Assembly (NCBI RefSeq): GCF_008641065.1 | Contig: NZ_VTRS01000003.1 | Location: forward strand, 1 to 64,000 | Reading direction: 5' to 3' | Source: Rhabdaerophilum calidifontis | Lineage (GTDB): Bacteria; Pseudomonadota; Alphaproteobacteria; Rhizobiales; Beijerinckiaceae | DNA length: 64,000 bases | Shown here: one piece after another, positions 33,793-44,447 of the stretch | Numbering within the stretch: position 1 is the stretch's first letter | Layout of the letters: each line of letters opens with the position of its first letter | The notes under the pieces: generated by a model | Told to the model about the DNA's origin: nothing | Databases searched by the model: none | The model's input: only the letters and a program-made list of their open reading frames with translations | Position numbers and translations under genes: made by a program

Positions 33793-34823
33793 TGCGCGTT
33801 CTTGTCGCCACCGACGCCTGGGAGCCGCAGATCAACGGCGTCGTCCGCACGCTGCAGCAGGTGCGCGCCCTTGCCGTGCCGCTCGGCATGGAGACGCGCT
33901 TCGTCACGCCCGACGAATTTCCCACCCTGCCGATGCCGGGCTATCCGGAGATCCGGCTCGCCTTGGCGCGCGCCTCGGCGCTGGCCGAGCGGATCGCCGC
34001 CTTTCGGCCGGATGTCGTGCATGTCGCGACCGAGGGGCCGATCGGCTTCGCCGCGCGCCGCGCCTCCCTCCAGTCCAACACGCCGCTGACGACGAGCTAT
34101 CATACCCGCTTTCCCGAATATCTGCGGGCGCGGGCCCCGGTCCCGGTCGCGCTTTCCTATGCGATGCTGCGCCGGTTCCACGGCGCGGCGGATGCCGTTC
34201 TGGTCTCGACCGCCTCGCTGGAGGCGGATCTGCGCGCCCGCGGCTTCCGCAACCTGATGCCGTGGTCCCGCGGGGTCGATCTCCGGCTCTACCGGCCGCG
34301 CATCGCCTCGACGGTCGATTGGCCGCGGCCGATCTTCCTCAATGTCGGGCGCGTTGCTGTCGAGAAGAATCTCGAGGCGTTCCTGGCGCTCGATTTGCCG
34401 GGAACCAAGGTGGTGATCGGTGACGGGCCGCAGCGCGCCGCCCTCGAATCCCGCTATCCCGGCGTCGTCTTCCTCGGCGCGCGCACCGGGCAGGAGCTTG
34501 CCGATCTCTACGCGCAGGCCGATGTCTTCGTCTTTCCCAGCGTGACCGACACGTTCGGCGTCGTGATCCTCGAGGCGCTGGCCTCGGGCCTGCCGGTCGC
34601 AGCCTATCCCGTGATGGGGCCGAAGGACATTCTGGCCGGAACCGGCGCCGGGGTGCTGTCGGAGGATCTGCGCGCCGCCGCGCTCGAATGCCTCACGATC
34701 CCGCGCGAGGCCTGCCTCGATCTCGCCGCGCGCTATTCCTGGGAAGCCTCGATCCAGCAGTTCCGCGACACGCTCGCCCATGCCGCCGAGACGCATGCCG
34801 CGCGTCAGGCGGAGGCTGCCTGA
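33792..34823 (+). CDS. GT4-family glycosyltransferase
   Basis: A 343-residue GT-B glycosyltransferase of family GT4. The N-terminal domain opens with DAWEPQINGVVRTLQ, typical of glycolipid-forming enzymes such as diacylglycerol glucuronosyl/glucosyltransferases and PimB/MgtA. The donor site is seen in FLNVGRVAVEKN (about residue 182) and FPSVTDTFGVVILEA (about 252-266). It is translationally coupled to the phosphoesterase gene by TGATG. A role in envelope glycolipid synthesis is likely; donor and acceptor are unknown. Confidence 0.83.
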   Translation: MRVLVATDAWEPQINGVVRTLQQVRALAVPLGMETRFVTPDEFPTLPMPGYPEIRLALARASALAERIAAFRPDVVHVATEGPIGFAARRASLQSNTPLTTSYHTRFPEYLRARAPVPVALSYAMLRRFHGAADAVLVSTASLEADLRARGFRNLMPWSRGVDLRLYRPRIASTVDWPRPIFLNVGRVAVEKNLEAFLALDLPGTKVVIGDGPQRAALESRYPGVVFLGARTGQELADLYAQADVFVFPSVTDTFGVVILEALASGLPVAAYPVMGPKDILAGTGAGVLSEDLRAAALECLTIPREACLDLAARYSWEASIQQFRDTLAHAAETHAARQAEAA

Positions 34824-34852
34824 GGCAACGCTGCCGGCGCGGCCACGGCAAG

Positions 34853-35722
34853 CTAGACGGCTTCGCGCGCCGCCATATCGAGATAAAGTCGCCGCAATGC
34901 GCGCGCCAGCGGCCCCGGCTGGCCGCCGCCGATCATCTGGTCGTCGATGCGGATGATCGGCATCACGAAGGCGGAGGCCGAGGTGTAGAACGCCTCGCGC
35001 GCGGCCAGCGCTTCCTCGGGCGAGAAGGGGCGCTCGACGATCCGCAGCCCGTGCGCCTCGGCGAGCCGCATCACGCTGCGCCGCGTGATGCCGGGCAGGA
35101 CCGCGTTCGAGAGCGGGCGGGTGACGATCTCGTCCGCCTCGGTGACGATGAAGGCGGTGGAGGAGGCGCCTTCGGTCACGAATCCGTCCTCGACCATCCA
35201 GGCCTCGGCGACACCGGCCTCGCGTGCGGCGAATTTCGCGAGCACCTGCGGCAGCAGCGCCACCGACTTGATGTCGCGGCGCTTCCAGCGCAGATCGGGC
35301 AGGGTGATCACCGCTACCCCGGTCTCGGCGAGCGGATTGGCGCCGAGCGCCCGCGCCTGGGTGAAGGCGACGATTGTCGGTTCGAGATCCGGCGGGCAGG
35401 TGAATTCGCGCTCATGAACCCCGCGCGTCACCTCGATATAGATCGCGCCTTCGTCAAGCGCGTTGCGGCGGATCAGCTCGCGCTGGATCTCCGTCCAGCT
35501 GGCGAGGCTCAGCGGGTTGCGGATCCCGATCGCGCCGAGCGAGCGGTCGAGCCGTTCGAGATGCGGGACGTTGTCGACTAGCCGGCCGCCGAGCACCGCC
35601 GTCACCTCGTAGATGCCGTCGGCGAACAGGAAGCCGCGATCCATGATCGGTACCGCGGCTTCGGCGATCGGCACGAAGCGGCCGCGGCAATAGACGATCC
35701 GGGAATCGGGTTCGACAGGCAT
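34853..35722 (-). CDS. dat: D-amino-acid aminotransferase, class IV
   Basis: A 289-residue PLP-dependent class IV aminotransferase. K152 within DIKSVALLP is the Schiff-base lysine, DRGFLFADGIYEV near residue 28 is the N-terminal hallmark of D-amino-acid transaminases, and EGASSTAF near residue 185 binds the cofactor. It interconverts D-alanine and D-glutamate with 2-oxoacids for peptidoglycan supply. ATG 35722 is preceded by AAGAGGT. Branched-chain aminotransferases and ADC lyase are related; the DIKS and GFLFAD sequence favours DAT. Confidence 0.85.
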   Translation of the reverse strand: MPVEPDSRIVYCRGRFVPIAEAAVPIMDRGFLFADGIYEVTAVLGGRLVDNVPHLERLDRSLGAIGIRNPLSLASWTEIQRELIRRNALDEGAIYIEVTRGVHEREFTCPPDLEPTIVAFTQARALGANPLAETGVAVITLPDLRWKRRDIKSVALLPQVLAKFAAREAGVAEAWMVEDGFVTEGASSTAFIVTEADEIVTRPLSNAVLPGITRRSVMRLAEAHGLRIVERPFSPEEALAAREAFYTSASAFVMPIIRIDDQMIGGGQPGPLARALRRLYLDMAAREAV

Positions 35723-35789
35723 CCTGACCTCTTCCGCATGCATGGCCGGTATGCCGGGTTAGGCCGTTCCGGCGCGGGTGGCAACCGCT

Positions 35790-37454
35790 TCAGAGAATCC
35801 CCGGCAGGTCGAGCCCCTGATCCCGCGCGCATTCGCGCGCGATCGCATAGCCGGCATCGGCATGGCGCATCACGCCGGTCGCCGGGTCGTTCCAGAGCAC
35901 GCGGGCGATGCGCCGCGCGGCCGCCTCGGTGCCGTCGGCGACGATCACCATGCCGGCATGCTGCGAATAGCCCATGCCGACCCCGCCGCCGTGATGGAGC
36001 GACACCCAGGTGGCGCCGGAGGCGCAGTTGAGCAGCGCATTGAGCAGCGGCCAGTCCGACACCGCGTCTGACCCGTCCATCATCGCCTCGGTCTCGCGGT
36101 TGGGCGAGGCGACCGAACCGGAATCGAGGTGATCGCGGCCGATGACGATCGGCGCCTTGAGTTCGCCCCGCGCCACCATCTCGTTGAAGGCGAGCCCGAG
36201 CCGGTGGCGGTCGCCGAGCCCCACCCAGCAGATGCGCGCCGGCAGGCCCTGGAAGCGGATGCGCTTCTGCGCCATGTCGAGCCAGGTGTGGAGATGCGGA
36301 TTGTCGGGGATCAGTTCCTTGACCCTGGCATCGGTGCGGTGGATATCCTCCGGGTCGCCCGAGAGCGCGCACCAGCGGAACGGGCCGATGCCACGGCAGA
36401 AGAGCGGGCGGATATAGGCCGGCACGAAGCCGGGAAAGGCGAAGGCGTCCGCCACGCCTTCGTCGAGCGCCATCTGTCGGATATTGTTGCCGTAATCGAC
36501 CGTCGGCACCCCCATCCGGTGGAAGTCCAGCATGGCGCGGACATGCCCCGCCATGGATTGCTTGGCGGCGCGCGTCACGGCGGCCGGGTCGGATTGCTGC
36601 TTCGCCTCCCATTCGGCCAGCGTCCAGCCCTTCGGGAGATAGCCGTTCACCGGATCATGCGCCGAGGTCTGGTCGGTCACGCAATCGGGGCGGATGCCGC
36701 GCCGCACGAGTTCGGGGAAGATCTCCGCCGCATTGCCGAGAAGTCCGACCGAAACCGGCTTCCGCTCGCGGCAGGATGTCTCGATGATCGCAAGCGCCTG
36801 GTCGAGATCCGGCGCCTCAAGGTCGAGATAGCCGGTCCTGAGCCGGAACTCGATCGAGGAGGGGCGGCATTCTACCGCGAGCATGCTCGCCCCGGCCATC
36901 GTCGCCGCGAGCGGCTGCGCCCCGCCCATGCCGCCGAGCCCGGCGGTGAGGATCCAGCGGCCGGAAAGATCGCCGCCGTAATGCTGCCGGCCCATCTCGA
37001 CGAAGGTTTCGTAGGTGCCCTGGACGATTCCCTGCGTGCCGATATAGATCCAGGAGCCGGCCGTCATCTGGCCATACATCATCAGCCCCTTGCGATCGAG
37101 GGCGTTGAAATGCTCCCAGGTCGCCCAGCGCGGCACGAGGTTCGAATTGGCGATCAGCACCCGCGGCGCATCCGGCTGGGTGCGGAACACTCCGACCGGC
37201 TTGCCGGATTGCACGAGCAATGTCTCGTCCTCTTCGAGCCGCCGCAGCGCCGCGACGATGCGGTCGAAGCTCTCCCAGTCGCGCGCCGCGCGGCCGATGC
37301 CGCCATAGACGACCAGCTCGCCGGGCTTCTCGGCGACATCGGGATCGAGATTGTTCATCAGCATCCGCAGGGGCGCCTCGGTGAGCCAGGTCTTCGCCGA
37401 GAGGTCGGGGCCGCGCGGGGCGCGGATGATGCGGGCATTGTCGATGCGGGACAT
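35790..37454 (-). CDS. hutU: Urocanate hydratase
   Basis: A 554-residue urocanate hydratase, second enzyme of histidine breakdown, converting urocanate to imidazolone propionate with a tightly bound NAD. Length matches HutU (about 555). [30 protein letters not shown]-type sequence and [14 protein letters not shown] are diagnostic. It is the last gene of the leftward hutI-H-G-U operon, 5 bp after hutG. ATG 37454 begins the conserved [15 protein letters not shown]. Confidence 0.95.
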   Translation of the reverse strand: MSRIDNARIIRAPRGPDLSAKTWLTEAPLRMLMNNLDPDVAEKPGELVVYGGIGRAARDWESFDRIVAALRRLEEDETLLVQSGKPVGVFRTQPDAPRVLIANSNLVPRWATWEHFNALDRKGLMMYGQMTAGSWIYIGTQGIVQGTYETFVEMGRQHYGGDLSGRWILTAGLGGMGGAQPLAATMAGASMLAVECRPSSIEFRLRTGYLDLEAPDLDQALAIIETSCRERKPVSVGLLGNAAEIFPELVRRGIRPDCVTDQTSAHDPVNGYLPKGWTLAEWEAKQQSDPAAVTRAAKQSMAGHVRAMLDFHRMGVPTVDYGNNIRQMALDEGVADAFAFPGFVPAYIRPLFCRGIGPFRWCALSGDPEDIHRTDARVKELIPDNPHLHTWLDMAQKRIRFQGLPARICWVGLGDRHRLGLAFNEMVARGELKAPIVIGRDHLDSGSVASPNRETEAMMDGSDAVSDWPLLNALLNCASGATWVSLHHGGGVGMGYSQHAGMVIVADGTEAAARRIARVLWNDPATGVMRHADAGYAIARECARDQGLDLPGIL

Positions 37455-37459
37455 GAGCG

Positions 37460-38284
37460 TCAGCCTCTGGCAAAAGCGATGCAGGTCTGGAAGATGCCGG
37501 CGAGAACGGCGCGGACCGGGGCGGCATGGGCGGGATCGAAGGGCGGCGGCCAATCCGCCTCTGCAACCGGGCCGGGGCGTTCCGGCATGTAGCCCCGGCA
37601 GGCGAGTTCCATCTGCACGGCGTGCAGGCCGCTTGCCGGGTTACCATAATGCCGGGTGATGTAGCCGCCGCGGAAGCGGCCATTGGTGACGCGGCTCATC
37701 CCGGAGCGGTCGGCGATCGCCTCGATCCGGGCCGTCAGCGCCGGATCGCAGGACGCGCCGGAATGGGTGCCGATATTGAAGACCGGCAATTCGCCCTCGA
37801 ACAGCCGCGGGATCACCGAGCGGATCGAATGGCAATCATAGAGCACGATGCGCGGATGGCGCGCCCGCAGCCGCGCGATCTCGCCGGCGAGCGCGGCATG
37901 ATAGGGGTCGAACCAGGTTGCGCGCCGGAGGGCGATCTCGTCTGCATCGGGTTCCGCGCCGGCGCGATAGAGCGGTTCGCCGTCGAAGGTGGTGGTCGGG
38001 CAGAGTTCGGTCGTCGCCTGGCCGGGATAGAGCGAGGCGCCGGAAGGATCGCGGTTGACATCGATCACGCTGCGCGAGATCCGCGTCCGGAGGATCGTCC
38101 CGCCGAGATCCTCGGCGAAATCGTAGAGCGTCTCGATCCACCAATCCGTGTCCTTGCGCGCGCGCCAGGGCGAGACGAGGCGGGCCTCGATCTCCGGCGG
38201 GATTTCGGTCCCGGTATGGGGGATCGAGACGATCAGCGGTCCGCCCGCGCGGCGGAGTTCGAGCCAGTCCGGCAGCGTGTTCAT
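37460..38284 (-). CDS. hutG: N-formylglutamate deformylase
   Basis: A 274-residue N-formylglutamate amidohydrolase. [12 protein letters not shown] at about residues 19-30 and [12 protein letters not shown] near residue 80 are family signatures, and LYDCHSIRS near residue 150 likely contributes metal ligands. It hydrolyses N-formylglutamate to glutamate and formate. With HutF it defines the two-step branch that avoids formamide release. It overlaps the hutH stop by 4 bp (ATGA) and is followed by hutU. Confidence 0.94.
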   Translation of the reverse strand: MNTLPDWLELRRAGGPLIVSIPHTGTEIPPEIEARLVSPWRARKDTDWWIETLYDFAEDLGGTILRTRISRSVIDVNRDPSGASLYPGQATTELCPTTTFDGEPLYRAGAEPDADEIALRRATWFDPYHAALAGEIARLRARHPRIVLYDCHSIRSVIPRLFEGELPVFNIGTHSGASCDPALTARIEAIADRSGMSRVTNGRFRGGYITRHYGNPASGLHAVQMELACRGYMPERPGPVAEADWPPPFDPAHAAPVRAVLAGIFQTCIAFARG

Positions 38285-39813
38285 GGAATCTCTCCGAGTC
38301 CCGGAAGCGGCAGGCCGGTGGCCTCGATCAGCCCGCGTGCCGCGACGAGCGCTAGCGCGGCCGCGATATCGGGGTGGAAATGCCGGTCCTCGTCGAGGCG
38401 CGGCACCGCATTCCGGATCGCGGCGTGAACCGACTCCAGCGCCGCCGACGAGCGCAGCGGCCGCCGGAATTCGAGCGCCTGCGCCGCGGCGAGCGCTTCG
38501 ATCGCGATCACGGCGCGGACATTCGCCGCCATGGCGAGGAGGCGGCGCGCGCCATGAGCGGCCATCGAGACATGATCCTCCTGATTGGCGGAGGTGGGGA
38601 TTGAATCGACACTCGCCGGGTAGGCCATCTGCCGGTTTTCGGAGACCAGCGCGGCGGCCGTCACCTGCGGGATCATGAACCCGGAATTGAGCCCCGGCCT
38701 CGGCGTCAGGAAGGCCGGCAGCCCGGACAGCGCAGGATCGACCAGCATTGCGATCCGCCGCTCGGCGAGGGCGCCGATCTCGCACAGGGCCAGCGCGAGC
38801 ATGTCGGCGGCGAAGGCCACCGGCTCGGCGTGGAAATTCCCGCCGGAGAGCGCCTCGCCGGTTTCCGCGACGATCAGCGGATTGTCGGAAACACCGTTCG
38901 CCTCGGTATCGAGCGTCGCCGCCGCCTGACGGAGAAGGTCGAGGCAGGCGCCCATCACCTGCGGCTGACAGCGCAGGCAATAGGGGTCCTGGACGCGGTC
39001 GTCGCCCGTAAGATGCGAGGCGCGCAGCGGCGAGCCCGCCATCAGCCGCCCCAGCGCCGCTGCCGTCTCGATCTGGCCGCGATGGCCGCGCAGCGCGTGG
39101 ATGCGCGGATCGAAGGGCGTGTCCGAACCGCGCGCGGCATCCGTGGTCAGCGCGCCGGTGACGAGCGCCGAGCGCAGCGCATCCTCCGCCTCGAACAGTC
39201 CGGAAAGCGCAAGGGCGGTGGAGAATTGCGTGCCGTTGAGCAGCGCCAGCCCCTCCTTGGCTTCGAGCGCGAGCGGCGCGAGCCCCGCTTGCGCCAGGGC
39301 CGCCGCCGCCGGCACCCGCCCGTCCGGCATGTCGATGGCGCCGACGCCCAGCATCGCCGCCGTCAGATGCGCAAGCGGCGCGAGATCGCCCGAGGCACCG
39401 ACCGAGCCCTGGCCGGGCACCACCGGCAGCAGATCGGCCGCGAGCATCGCTTCGAGCATCTCCACGGTTTCGGGACGCACGCCCGATGCGCCGCGTCCGA
39501 GGCTCGCGAGCTTCAGCGCCATCATCAGGCGCACGACGGCGCGGGGCACCGGCTCGCCGGTTCCGGCGGCGTGGCTCAGCACGATGTTGCGCTGGAGGGT
39601 CGCGAGATCCTCGGCCGGGATCCGCACGCTCGCGAGTTTCCCGAACCCGGTATTGATGCCGTAGACCGGATCGCCGCGCGCGACGATCGCCCGCACCGCC
39701 GCGGCACTCGCGGCCACGGCCGGACGGGCCTCGGCGGCGAGCGCAGCCGGCGCCCCGGCGAGGATCGCGCGCCAATGCGCGAGCGGCACATGGCCTGGAT
39801 TCAGGATCAGCAT
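38281..39813 (-). CDS. hutH: Histidine ammonia-lyase
   Basis: A 510-residue histidine ammonia-lyase, which deaminates histidine to urocanate. The A140-S141-G142 triplet in [11 protein letters not shown] forms the MIO electrophile, and Y51 in [10 protein letters not shown] is the catalytic tyrosine. [11 protein letters not shown] near residue 405 is also diagnostic. The ATG at 39813 lies inside the end of hutI (7-bp overlap), so hutI and hutH are coupled. Length is normal for HutH (about 510). Confidence 0.96.
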   Translation of the reverse strand: MLILNPGHVPLAHWRAILAGAPAALAAEARPAVAASAAAVRAIVARGDPVYGINTGFGKLASVRIPAEDLATLQRNIVLSHAAGTGEPVPRAVVRLMMALKLASLGRGASGVRPETVEMLEAMLAADLLPVVPGQGSVGASGDLAPLAHLTAAMLGVGAIDMPDGRVPAAAALAQAGLAPLALEAKEGLALLNGTQFSTALALSGLFEAEDALRSALVTGALTTDAARGSDTPFDPRIHALRGHRGQIETAAALGRLMAGSPLRASHLTGDDRVQDPYCLRCQPQVMGACLDLLRQAAATLDTEANGVSDNPLIVAETGEALSGGNFHAEPVAFAADMLALALCEIGALAERRIAMLVDPALSGLPAFLTPRPGLNSGFMIPQVTAAALVSENRQMAYPASVDSIPTSANQEDHVSMAAHGARRLLAMAANVRAVIAIEALAAAQALEFRRPLRSSAALESVHAAIRNAVPRLDEDRHFHPDIAAALALVAARGLIEATGLPLPGLGEIP

Positions 39814-41009
39814 GGCTGGCCTCGGAAGACGCGGGAATGGAGCGGGTTGAACCCGATGCGGTAGACGAGTTCGGCCGGCGCCTCGATATCCCACAGGGTG
39901 AGGTCGCAGGCCTTGCCGGGTTCGAGCGTACCGATCTCGGCGAGCCGGCCCAGCGCGCGCGCCGCCTCGCGCGTCACCCCGGCGAGGCATTCGGCGACGG
40001 TGAGCCGGAACAGGGTCGCGCCCATGTTCATCGCCAGCAGCAGCGAGGTCAGCGGCGAGGAACCGGGATTGCAATCGGTCGCGAGCGCCATGCCCACCCC
40101 GTGCCGGCGAAAGGCTGCCACCGGCGGCAGCTGCGTCTCGCGCAGGACATAGAAGGCGCCGGGCAGCAGCACCGCCACCGTTCCCGCCTGCGCCATGGCC
40201 TCCACTCCGGATTCGGCGGTATATTCGAGGTGGTCCGCCGAGAGCGCGCCGAACCGCGCCGCCAGCGCCGCGCCACCGAGATCGGAGAGCTGATCGGCAT
40301 GGAGCTTCACCGGCAGCCCGAGCCGCCGGGCCGCCGCGAAGAGTTGCGCGATCTCCTCCGGCGTAAAGGCGATCCCCTCGCAGAACCCGTCCACGGCATC
40401 GACAAGCCCCTCGGCCGCCAGCGCCGGCAGGATTTCGTCGCAAAGCCGCGCGACATGGCCGGCGCGATCGTCCCGCGCCTCCGGCGGCAGCGCATGCGCG
40501 CCGAGAAAGGATGTGACGACCGCAACCGCGCGCATGGCGCCGAGCCGCCGCGCCGCGCGCAGCATCCGCGCCTCCGTGTCGCGGTCGAGCCCGTATCCGG
40601 ACTTGATCTCGATCGTGGTGACGCCCTCGGCGAGGAGCCGGTCCAGCCGGGGCAGGGCGGAGGCGACAAGCGCGGCCTCGTCCGCCGCCCGCGTCGCCCG
40701 CACCGTCGCGAGAATGCCGCCGCCCGCGCGCGCGATCGCCTCGTAGCTCGCGCCTTCGAGCCGCAATTCGAACTCGCGCGAACGGTCGCCGCCGAACACG
40801 AGATGGGTGTGGCAATCGACGAGGCCAGGCAGCATCCAGCGCCCGCCGCAATCGATCGTCTCGGTCGCCTCGTGCGTCGGCAGCGCCGCCATCGGCCCGA
40901 GCCAGGCGATGCGGCCGTTGCGCGCGCCGAGCGCGCCGGGGCAGAGGGGCGGCGCGCCGGCAGCCATGGTCGCGATCCGCGCATTGATCCAGAGCCGGTC
41001 GAAGCGCAT
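39807..41009 (-). CDS. hutI: Imidazolonepropionase
   Basis: A 400-residue amidohydrolase-superfamily imidazolonepropionase that opens the ring of imidazolone propionate to N-formimidoylglutamate. [19 protein letters not shown] at about residues 67-85 holds the metal histidines and is diagnostic; [19 protein letters not shown] near residue 315 is also typical. It is the first gene of the leftward hut operon. ATG 41009 is preferred; a TTG two codons earlier is possible. The HutC-type element lies 26 bp upstream. Confidence 0.94.
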   Translation of the reverse strand: MRFDRLWINARIATMAAGAPPLCPGALGARNGRIAWLGPMAALPTHEATETIDCGGRWMLPGLVDCHTHLVFGGDRSREFELRLEGASYEAIARAGGGILATVRATRAADEAALVASALPRLDRLLAEGVTTIEIKSGYGLDRDTEARMLRAARRLGAMRAVAVVTSFLGAHALPPEARDDRAGHVARLCDEILPALAAEGLVDAVDGFCEGIAFTPEEIAQLFAAARRLGLPVKLHADQLSDLGGAALAARFGALSADHLEYTAESGVEAMAQAGTVAVLLPGAFYVLRETQLPPVAAFRRHGVGMALATDCNPGSSPLTSLLLAMNMGATLFRLTVAECLAGVTREAARALGRLAEIGTLEPGKACDLTLWDIEAPAELVYRIGFNPLHSRVFRGQPC

Positions 41010-41034
41010 CCTCAACGTCTCCGCGACGGTTTAT

Positions 41035-41048
41035 TTGTCTATACATAA
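41035..41048. promoter_or_regulatory. Candidate HutC operator between hutI and hutF
   Basis: TTGTCTATACATAA in the 85-bp gap between divergent hutI and hutF. It is nearly symmetric around TGTCTA/TACA and A+T-rich. A sister element, TTGTCTAGACATAA, differing at one base, lies upstream of the NitT/TauT-like operon at 46595. The hutC gene is adjacent to hutF, so HutC is the natural ligand-responsive repressor for both. Confidence 0.7.
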
Positions 41049-41094
41049 TCGCGGTTGATTGCTAGAGTCCAGCCGTCCCGAGGGGGAAATCGCC

Positions 41095-42456
41095 GTGCCT
41101 GTCTACCATTGCGATCGCGCGCTGCTGCCGGCCGGCATGGCCGCCGATGTGCTTCTCCATGTCGAGGAGGGGCGGATCATCGACATCGCGCATGGTGCCC
41201 CTCCCGCCGGGGCGGAGCGCCTCGCCGGGATCGTGCTTCCCGGGCTCGCGAGCCTGCATTCCCACGCCTTCCAGCGCGGCATGGCGGGGCTTGCCGAGAC
41301 GCGCGGCCCGACGGACGACACGTTCTGGACCTGGCGGCAGGTGATGTATCGCTTTCTCGGCGCCTTGACGCCGGAGGATGTCGAGGCGATCGCCGCTTTC
41401 GCCTATCTCGAGATGCTGGAGCGCGGCTTCACCCGTGTCGGCGAGTTCCATTACCTGCACCATGATCGCGACGGCACGCCCTATGCCGATATCGCCGAGC
41501 TCGCATGGCGGATCGCACTCGCCGCGGAAGCGACGGGGATCGGCCTCACCCTGCTGCCCTCGCTTTATGTTCATGGCGGCTTCGGCGGCGCGCCCGCGCA
41601 TGAGGGGCAGCGCCGTTTCCTCAACGGGCCCGACCGTTTCGCGCGGCTCGTCCTCGCGGCGGAAAAGCTCGTCCGCGGCCTGCCTGGCGCCAATCTCGGC
41701 ATCGCCCCGCATTCGCTGCGCGCGGTGGGACCGGAGGAATTGCGGGCGGTCCTCGCCACCCATCCGGATCTGCCGGTGCATATCCATGCCGCCGAGCAGC
41801 TGCGCGAGGTCGAGGATTGCCTTGCCTGGTCGGGCATGCGGCCGGTCGAATGGCTGCTCGTCCATGCCGGGCTCGACGCGCGCTGGTGTCTGATCCACGC
41901 CACGCATCTGACCGCGCGCGAGAGCGAGGCGCTGGCGCGCAGCGGCGCGACCGCCGGGCTCTGCCCCATCACCGAGGCGAGCCTCGGCGACGGCATCTTC
42001 GACGGGCCGCGCTTTCTCGATTGCGGCGGCGCATTCGGCATTGGCTCCGATTCCAACATCGAGATCACGGCGCCCGGCGAATTGCGGCAATTCGAATACA
42101 ACCAGCGGCTCGGCACGCGCAGCCGCAATGTCACCGCGCGTCGCGCGGGAGAATCGACCGGCCGCATGCTCTATGCGCGGGCGGCGGCGGGCGGGGCCCG
42201 CGCGCTCCGGATCGGGGAGGGCCAGCTCGCGCCCGGCGCGGCGGCGGATTTCGTGGTTCTCGACCGGGAGGCCGTCGATCTCGCACATCTCGATGGCGAT
42301 GCATTGATGGACGCCTATATCTTCGTCGCGGGTGCCGCGGCGATTCGCGAGGTGCATGTCGGGGGTCGGCGGCTGGTCGAGGCCGGGCGGCACGTCCGGC
42401 GCGGCCCGATCGAGGCCGCCTATCGCCGGACGCTCCGGCGCCTGTCCGGATTGTGA
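41095..42456 (+). CDS. hutF: Formimidoylglutamate deiminase
   Basis: A 453-residue amidohydrolase-superfamily deiminase. SLHSHAFQRGMAGLAE near residue 58 includes the metal-binding histidines, and GSDSNIEI near residue 317 the metal aspartate. It converts N-formimidoylglutamate to N-formylglutamate and ammonia, feeding HutG. GTG 41095 is chosen since AGGGGGAAA precedes it by a few bases; an in-frame ATG at 41059 would put the coding start close to the HutC element. It is followed by hutC after 8 bp. Confidence 0.93.
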   Translation: MPVYHCDRALLPAGMAADVLLHVEEGRIIDIAHGAPPAGAERLAGIVLPGLASLHSHAFQRGMAGLAETRGPTDDTFWTWRQVMYRFLGALTPEDVEAIAAFAYLEMLERGFTRVGEFHYLHHDRDGTPYADIAELAWRIALAAEATGIGLTLLPSLYVHGGFGGAPAHEGQRRFLNGPDRFARLVLAAEKLVRGLPGANLGIAPHSLRAVGPEELRAVLATHPDLPVHIHAAEQLREVEDCLAWSGMRPVEWLLVHAGLDARWCLIHATHLTARESEALARSGATAGLCPITEASLGDGIFDGPRFLDCGGAFGIGSDSNIEITAPGELRQFEYNQRLGTRSRNVTARRAGESTGRMLYARAAAGGARALRIGEGQLAPGAAADFVVLDREAVDLAHLDGDALMDAYIFVAGAAAIREVHVGGRRLVEAGRHVRRGPIEAAYRRTLRRLSGL

Positions 42457-42464
42457 GGTGCGCC

Positions 42465-43235
42465 ATGGCTGCGAACAGGGCCGTAGGCAAGGGCGGAGCG
42501 GCGCCGCTGCCCCGCTATCTCGAAATCCAGCGCGATCTCAGCGCCGAGATCACCTCCGGCACCTGGGGGCCGGGCAGCCGCGTGCCGCCGGAACACGAAT
42601 TGCAGGCGCGCTATCAATGCTCGCGGATGACGGTGAACAAGGCGCTCTCGGCGCTCGCCCATGCAGGGCTGATCGTCCGGCGGCGGCGCTCCGGCTCCTT
42701 CGTCGCAAGCCCGACCTCGCAGCAGATGGTGCTGAAGATCCACGACATCCAGGCGGAAGTCGCCGCCGCCGGCATGAGCTATCGCTTCGAGATCCTCGAC
42801 CGCCTCGTCCGCCGGCCGGATGCGGAGGATCGGGCGCGGCTCGGCCGGTCGCGGTCCGGCGGCCGGGTCTTGGCGCTGACGCTCGTCCATTTCGCGAACG
42901 GCACGCCCTTCGTGCACGAGGAGCGGCTGATCGACCTCTTGACCGTGCCGGAAGCCGAGGCGGAGGATTTCAGCGCAGCGCCACCGGGCTCCTGGCTGCT
43001 GAACCGGGTCGCCTGGACCGATGCCGAGCATGTCATCGCCGCCATCCCCGCCGAGGCCCGGATCGCCAAGGCCCTGGCGATCGCGCGGAAATCGGCCTGC
43101 CTCCAGATCGAGCGGCGCACCTGGCAGGGCGGCGTGCCGGTGACCTGGGCGCTGCTGACCTATCCCGGCGACCGCCACCGGCTGACGAGCCGCTTCGGCC
43201 CGGCGCAGGGTTTAATGGCGCTGGCGGCGGAATAG
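42465..43235 (+). CDS. hutC: HutC, GntR-family repressor of histidine utilisation
   Basis: A 256-residue GntR/HutC-family regulator. The winged helix occupies about residues 18-85 (CSRMTVNKALSALAHAGL is the recognition helix region) and the UTRA effector domain follows. HutC proteins repress hut genes and are induced by urocanate. It is co-transcribed with hutF (8 bp gap). It presumably binds the TTGTCTAKACATAA elements at 41035 and 46595. Confidence 0.9.
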   Translation: MAANRAVGKGGAAPLPRYLEIQRDLSAEITSGTWGPGSRVPPEHELQARYQCSRMTVNKALSALAHAGLIVRRRRSGSFVASPTSQQMVLKIHDIQAEVAAAGMSYRFEILDRLVRRPDAEDRARLGRSRSGGRVLALTLVHFANGTPFVHEERLIDLLTVPEAEAEDFSAAPPGSWLLNRVAWTDAEHVIAAIPAEARIAKALAIARKSACLQIERRTWQGGVPVTWALLTYPGDRHRLTSRFGPAQGLMALAAE

Positions 43236-43243
43236 GCGGGGGC

Positions 43244-43636
43244 ATGGAGCAGCACGCTGGCGGATGTCTGTGCGGGGATGTGCGCTTCGTCGCGTCCGGG
43301 CGTCCCTTGCGGGTCGGCCTGTGCCATTGCCTTGATTGCCGCAAGCATCACGGCGCGCTGTTCCACGCCTCGGCGATTTTTCCGCAGCAGGCGGTGACGA
43401 TCAGCGGCGGCACCGGCAAATATCGCGGGCGGCATTTCTGCCCCCGCTGCGGCTCCTCCGTCTTCGGGAAAACCGGCGCGGAGATCGAGATCCATCTCGG
43501 CGCACTCGACGCGCCCGATCAGTTCACACCGACCTACGAGCTCTGGACCCTGCGCCGGGAAGCCTGGCTGCCGGCCTTTCCGCTCGCGCGGCGCTACCTG
43601 CGCGACCGGGATGATACGGGCCCGTTCGAGGATTAG
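43244..43636 (+). CDS. GFA-family (CENP-V/GFA domain) zinc protein
   Basis: A 130-residue GFA-domain protein. Zinc-binding cysteines are visible in GGCLCGD (about 7-13), CHCLDC (about 29-34) and CPRCGSS (about 68-74). The family is named for glutathione-dependent formaldehyde-activating enzyme, but most members have no proven reaction. It lies 8 bp after hutC in the same direction. Formate or one-carbon chemistry from the HutG reaction is a loose contextual link only. Confidence 0.82.
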   Translation: MEQHAGGCLCGDVRFVASGRPLRVGLCHCLDCRKHHGALFHASAIFPQQAVTISGGTGKYRGRHFCPRCGSSVFGKTGAEIEIHLGALDAPDQFTPTYELWTLRREAWLPAFPLARRYLRDRDDTGPFED

Positions 43637-43651
43637 GCGGCCACGGCCGGC

Positions 43652-44434
43652 TCAATGCGCCGCGGCGAGCACGGCTTCGGCGCGGATCTCCTCGGTGAGC
43701 CGCGCCTTGAGCGCCGAGAAATCCGGGCTGGTCTTCATCGTGTAATGGCGCGGATGGGGGAGGGGGATCGGGATATCCGCCTTCACCCGGCCCGGCCGCG
43801 CGCTCATCACCAGGCAGCGCGAGCCGACGAAGATCGCCTCCTCGATGTCATGGGTCACGAACAGCACGGTCTTTCGCTCGCGCTCCCAGATGCCGAGCAG
43901 CAATTCCTGCATCAGCGCGCGGGTCTGGTTGTCGAGCGCGCCGAAGGGCTCGTCGAGCAGCAGGATCGCCGGATCATTGGCGAGCGCGCGGGCGATCGCG
44001 GTGCGCTGCTGCATGCCCCCCGAGAGCTGCTTCGGCCAATGGTTCTCGAAGCCCCTGAGCCCGACCTTGTCGACATAGGCCGCGACGATTGCGCGCGTCT
44101 CGGCGGCGCCGAGCCCCTTTTCCAGCAAGCCGAACGCGATGTTCTCGGCAATCGTCAGCCAGGGGAAGAGCGTGTAGCTCTGGAACACCATGCCGCGATC
44201 CGGCCCCGGTCCGCTGATCTCACGCCCGTCGAGAACGACACGGCCGGAACTGGGCCGGTCGAGCCCGGCGACGATCCGGAGCAGGGTGGATTTTCCGCAG
44301 CCCGAGGGGCCGAGGATCGTGACGAACTCGTTGTCGGCGACGACGAGATCCGTCGGCTGCAGCGCGGTGACCGGCGCGCCGCCTCTCACGCCCGGAAACA
44401 CCCGCCCGAGCCCTTCGATCACGAGCTTGCTCAT
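43652..44434 (-). CDS. NitT/TauT-type ABC transporter ATPase
   Basis: A 260-residue ABC ATPase. Walker A is GPSGCGKST (about 42-50), the signature LSGGMQQRT (about 140-148) and Walker B ILLLDEPFGALD (about 156-167), the sequence typical of SsuB/TauB-like ATPases. It is the last gene of the leftward binding protein-cupin-permease-ATPase operon, 13 bp after the permease. It energises uptake of the substrate captured by the 45582 protein. Confidence 0.9.
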   Translation of the reverse strand: MSKLVIEGLGRVFPGVRGGAPVTALQPTDLVVADNEFVTILGPSGCGKSTLLRIVAGLDRPSSGRVVLDGREISGPGPDRGMVFQSYTLFPWLTIAENIAFGLLEKGLGAAETRAIVAAYVDKVGLRGFENHWPKQLSGGMQQRTAIARALANDPAILLLDEPFGALDNQTRALMQELLLGIWERERKTVLFVTHDIEEAIFVGSRCLVMSARPGRVKADIPIPLPHPRHYTMKTSPDFSALKARLTEEIRAEAVLAAAH

Positions 44435-44447
44435 GCGCAGCCGCCCG

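Noticed and set aside
38281-41046. A single 921-codon frame across hutH and hutI on the minus strand
   Set aside because: Only the C-terminal part is HutH, starting at a good ATG at 39813; the rest is a shadow of hutI in another frame.
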